64,000 nt of DNA from positions 186,001 through 250,000 of the forward strand of contig NZ_NEFF01000002.1 of NCBI RefSeq assembly GCF_002252045.1, read 5' to 3'. The notes below the pieces were generated by a model that saw nothing but the letters and a program-made list of their open reading frames with translations, did no database searches and was not told the origin of the DNA. This document shows positions 63,318 through 64,000 of the stretch, piece after piece; within the stretch, counting starts at the first letter, position 1, and each line of letters starts with the position of its first letter. Source of the DNA: Ignatzschineria sp. F8392. GTDB lineage: Bacteria; Pseudomonadota; Gammaproteobacteria; Cardiobacteriales; Wohlfahrtiimonadaceae. The position numbers and the translations under genes were made by a program.

Positions 63318-64000
63318 TTACTTATCAAGCTCGTCATCGAGTGCATCATCAAACTCATCTTCCGCCTCATCAAGAAGCAAAATTCCATCTTGAATCAATT
63401 GTAGAAGAAATTGTTGCGCTATAGGGGCGGTGAGCATCTCTACTAGCTCATCATAGCCCCACTCCGTCTCGACGGTTAATTGCTCTACAAGCACTCTTTC
63501 ACTCAGAGGAAGAGAGTAACTTTTACCAGCAGCAAAGAGAAGAATCTCATCACCCGAGATATAGTGAAGGAGCGTTATGCCCGGATGGACTTCGAGATAA
63601 CCACCATCATCGAGATACTCCATAAGCGCATCAAACGTTAAACACTCTTCGAGCGATTCAGGCACCTGAAACATCTTCGGCTCAGTGATAAAAGCACCGA
63701 ACCATTTTGCAATCTCCGCACGATCTTGGGTCAATGCCGACTCTAAAATCGCCACCACTCGATCCACTGCCGCATCACTTAGAGCACCTGGTTGCGTTAC
63801 AACTTCCAATTGTGGATCACAATAGCGAGCATCTTCTGCTACCTCATCAAACTTCATCTCCATATAGTCGCGCAACATCTCACGATGTTTTGGCGCACGG
63901 AAACCGATCGACCAGGTGACACTACGACCAATATTCACTCCATAATGACCAATTCTTGGCGGAAGATAGAGAAGATCACCAGGTTCTACAATCCACTCTT
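63318..64000 (-). CDS. roxA: 50S ribosomal protein L16 arginine hydroxylase (RoxA/YcfD), C-terminal part
   Basis: 2-Oxoglutarate/Fe(II) oxygenase that hydroxylates an Arg of L16. The gene runs off the right edge; about 226 C-terminal residues are visible. The frame continues upstream of the Met at 63938, reading EWIVEPGDLLYLPPRIGHYG, so that Met is not the start. The His in RIGHYG is the expected distal metal ligand, followed by SVTWSIGFRAPKHREML as in YcfD. The dimer and winged-helix regions follow. The C-terminus is a strongly acidic tail (about 20 residues, Glu/Asp/Leu), not seen in the E. coli protein as I recall it. Confidence 0.88.
   Translation of the reverse strand, partial: EWIVEPGDLLYLPPRIGHYGVNIGRSVTWSIGFRAPKHREMLRDYMEMKFDEVAEDARYCDPQLEVVTQPGALSDAAVDRVVAILESALTQDRAEIAKWFGAFITEPKMFQVPESLEECLTFDALMEYLDDGGYLEVHPGITLLHYISGDEILLFAAGKSYSLPLSERVLVEQLTVETEWGYDELVEMLTAPIAQQFLLQLIQDGILLLDEAEDEFDDALDDELDK

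Noticed and set aside
1-64000. CRISPR array, insertion sequence, prophage, rRNA or tRNA genes
   Set aside because: I looked for regular repeats with unique spacers, transposase or integrase motifs, phage structural genes and tRNA-like cloverleafs and found none.

Overview
The window looks like chromosomal DNA of a gammaproteobacterium with moderate to low GC (about 40 percent by eye). Unfused nuoC and nuoD, RoxA, EttA, TsaB, PNPase/S15 and a Ugp system all fit that class. My best guess is the Ignatzschineria/Wohlfahrtiimonas lineage. That guess rests on recall of gene types and composition, not on a search.

Region by region. (1) 1-1950 is an AT-rich accessory stretch: three copies of a roughly 115-base palindromic repeat separate small unknown genes, one of which is a shortened DUF2335 protein. 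(2) 1992-5708 is a thiamine-uptake operon, thiBPQ, with a clear promoter and a TPP riboswitch. (3) 5757-9537 (minus) encodes a three-subunit, FAD- and cytochrome c-dependent periplasmic sugar/alcohol dehydrogenase. (4) 10032-12099 (minus) holds a lone receiver-domain protein, a NUDIX hydrolase and hemE. (5) 12217-14371 is rpsB-tsf with a structured leader. (6) 14418-18214 (minus) is a 5-oxoprolinase operon, pxpB-pxpC-pxpA, plus an NRAMP-like permease lacking the metal-site motifs; mogA follows. (7) 18987-33632 (minus) is a complete 14-gene complex I operon, nuoA-N. (8) 33829-37871 (plus) has an M20 amidohydrolase, hemB and proS. (9) 38097-40729 (minus) is ettA, a 55-residue zinc-finger gene and tsaB. 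(10) 41277-50029 (plus) has a quinone oxidoreductase, a UreH/TauE-like membrane protein, ugpBAEC-ugpQ and an MBL hydrolase. (11) 50568-53759 has an orphan PhnD-like protein, a stand-alone MnmC oxidoreductase domain and a YehR-like lipoprotein. (12) 53869-58879 (minus) has two ABC-2 permeases with an HlyD adaptor but no local ATPase, then a LysR regulator. (13) 59279-64000 has a DUF2798 protein, pnp, rpsO, a DUF192 protein and the C-terminal part of roxA.

Most genes are conserved housekeeping functions in tidy operons with good intrinsic terminators. Electrons from the FAD dehydrogenase and from complex I both enter the respiratory chain. The ugp genes import and hydrolyse glycerophosphodiesters, thiBPQ brings in thiamine under TPP control, and pxpABC recycles 5-oxoproline to glutamate.

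Three genome-scale patterns stand out. First, the heptamer GCCGGCA is strongly over-represented (about 42 GCCGGC sites, nearly all extendable to the heptamer), which looks like a DNA-uptake or other genome-wide signal. Second, many long intergenic gaps contain diverged short tandem repeats with periods of 8-15 bases. Third, the 5' end has a cassette-like layout of repeats and small genes. I see no rRNA, tRNA, CRISPR array, insertion sequence or prophage. I cannot demonstrate a wholly new defence or mobile system.
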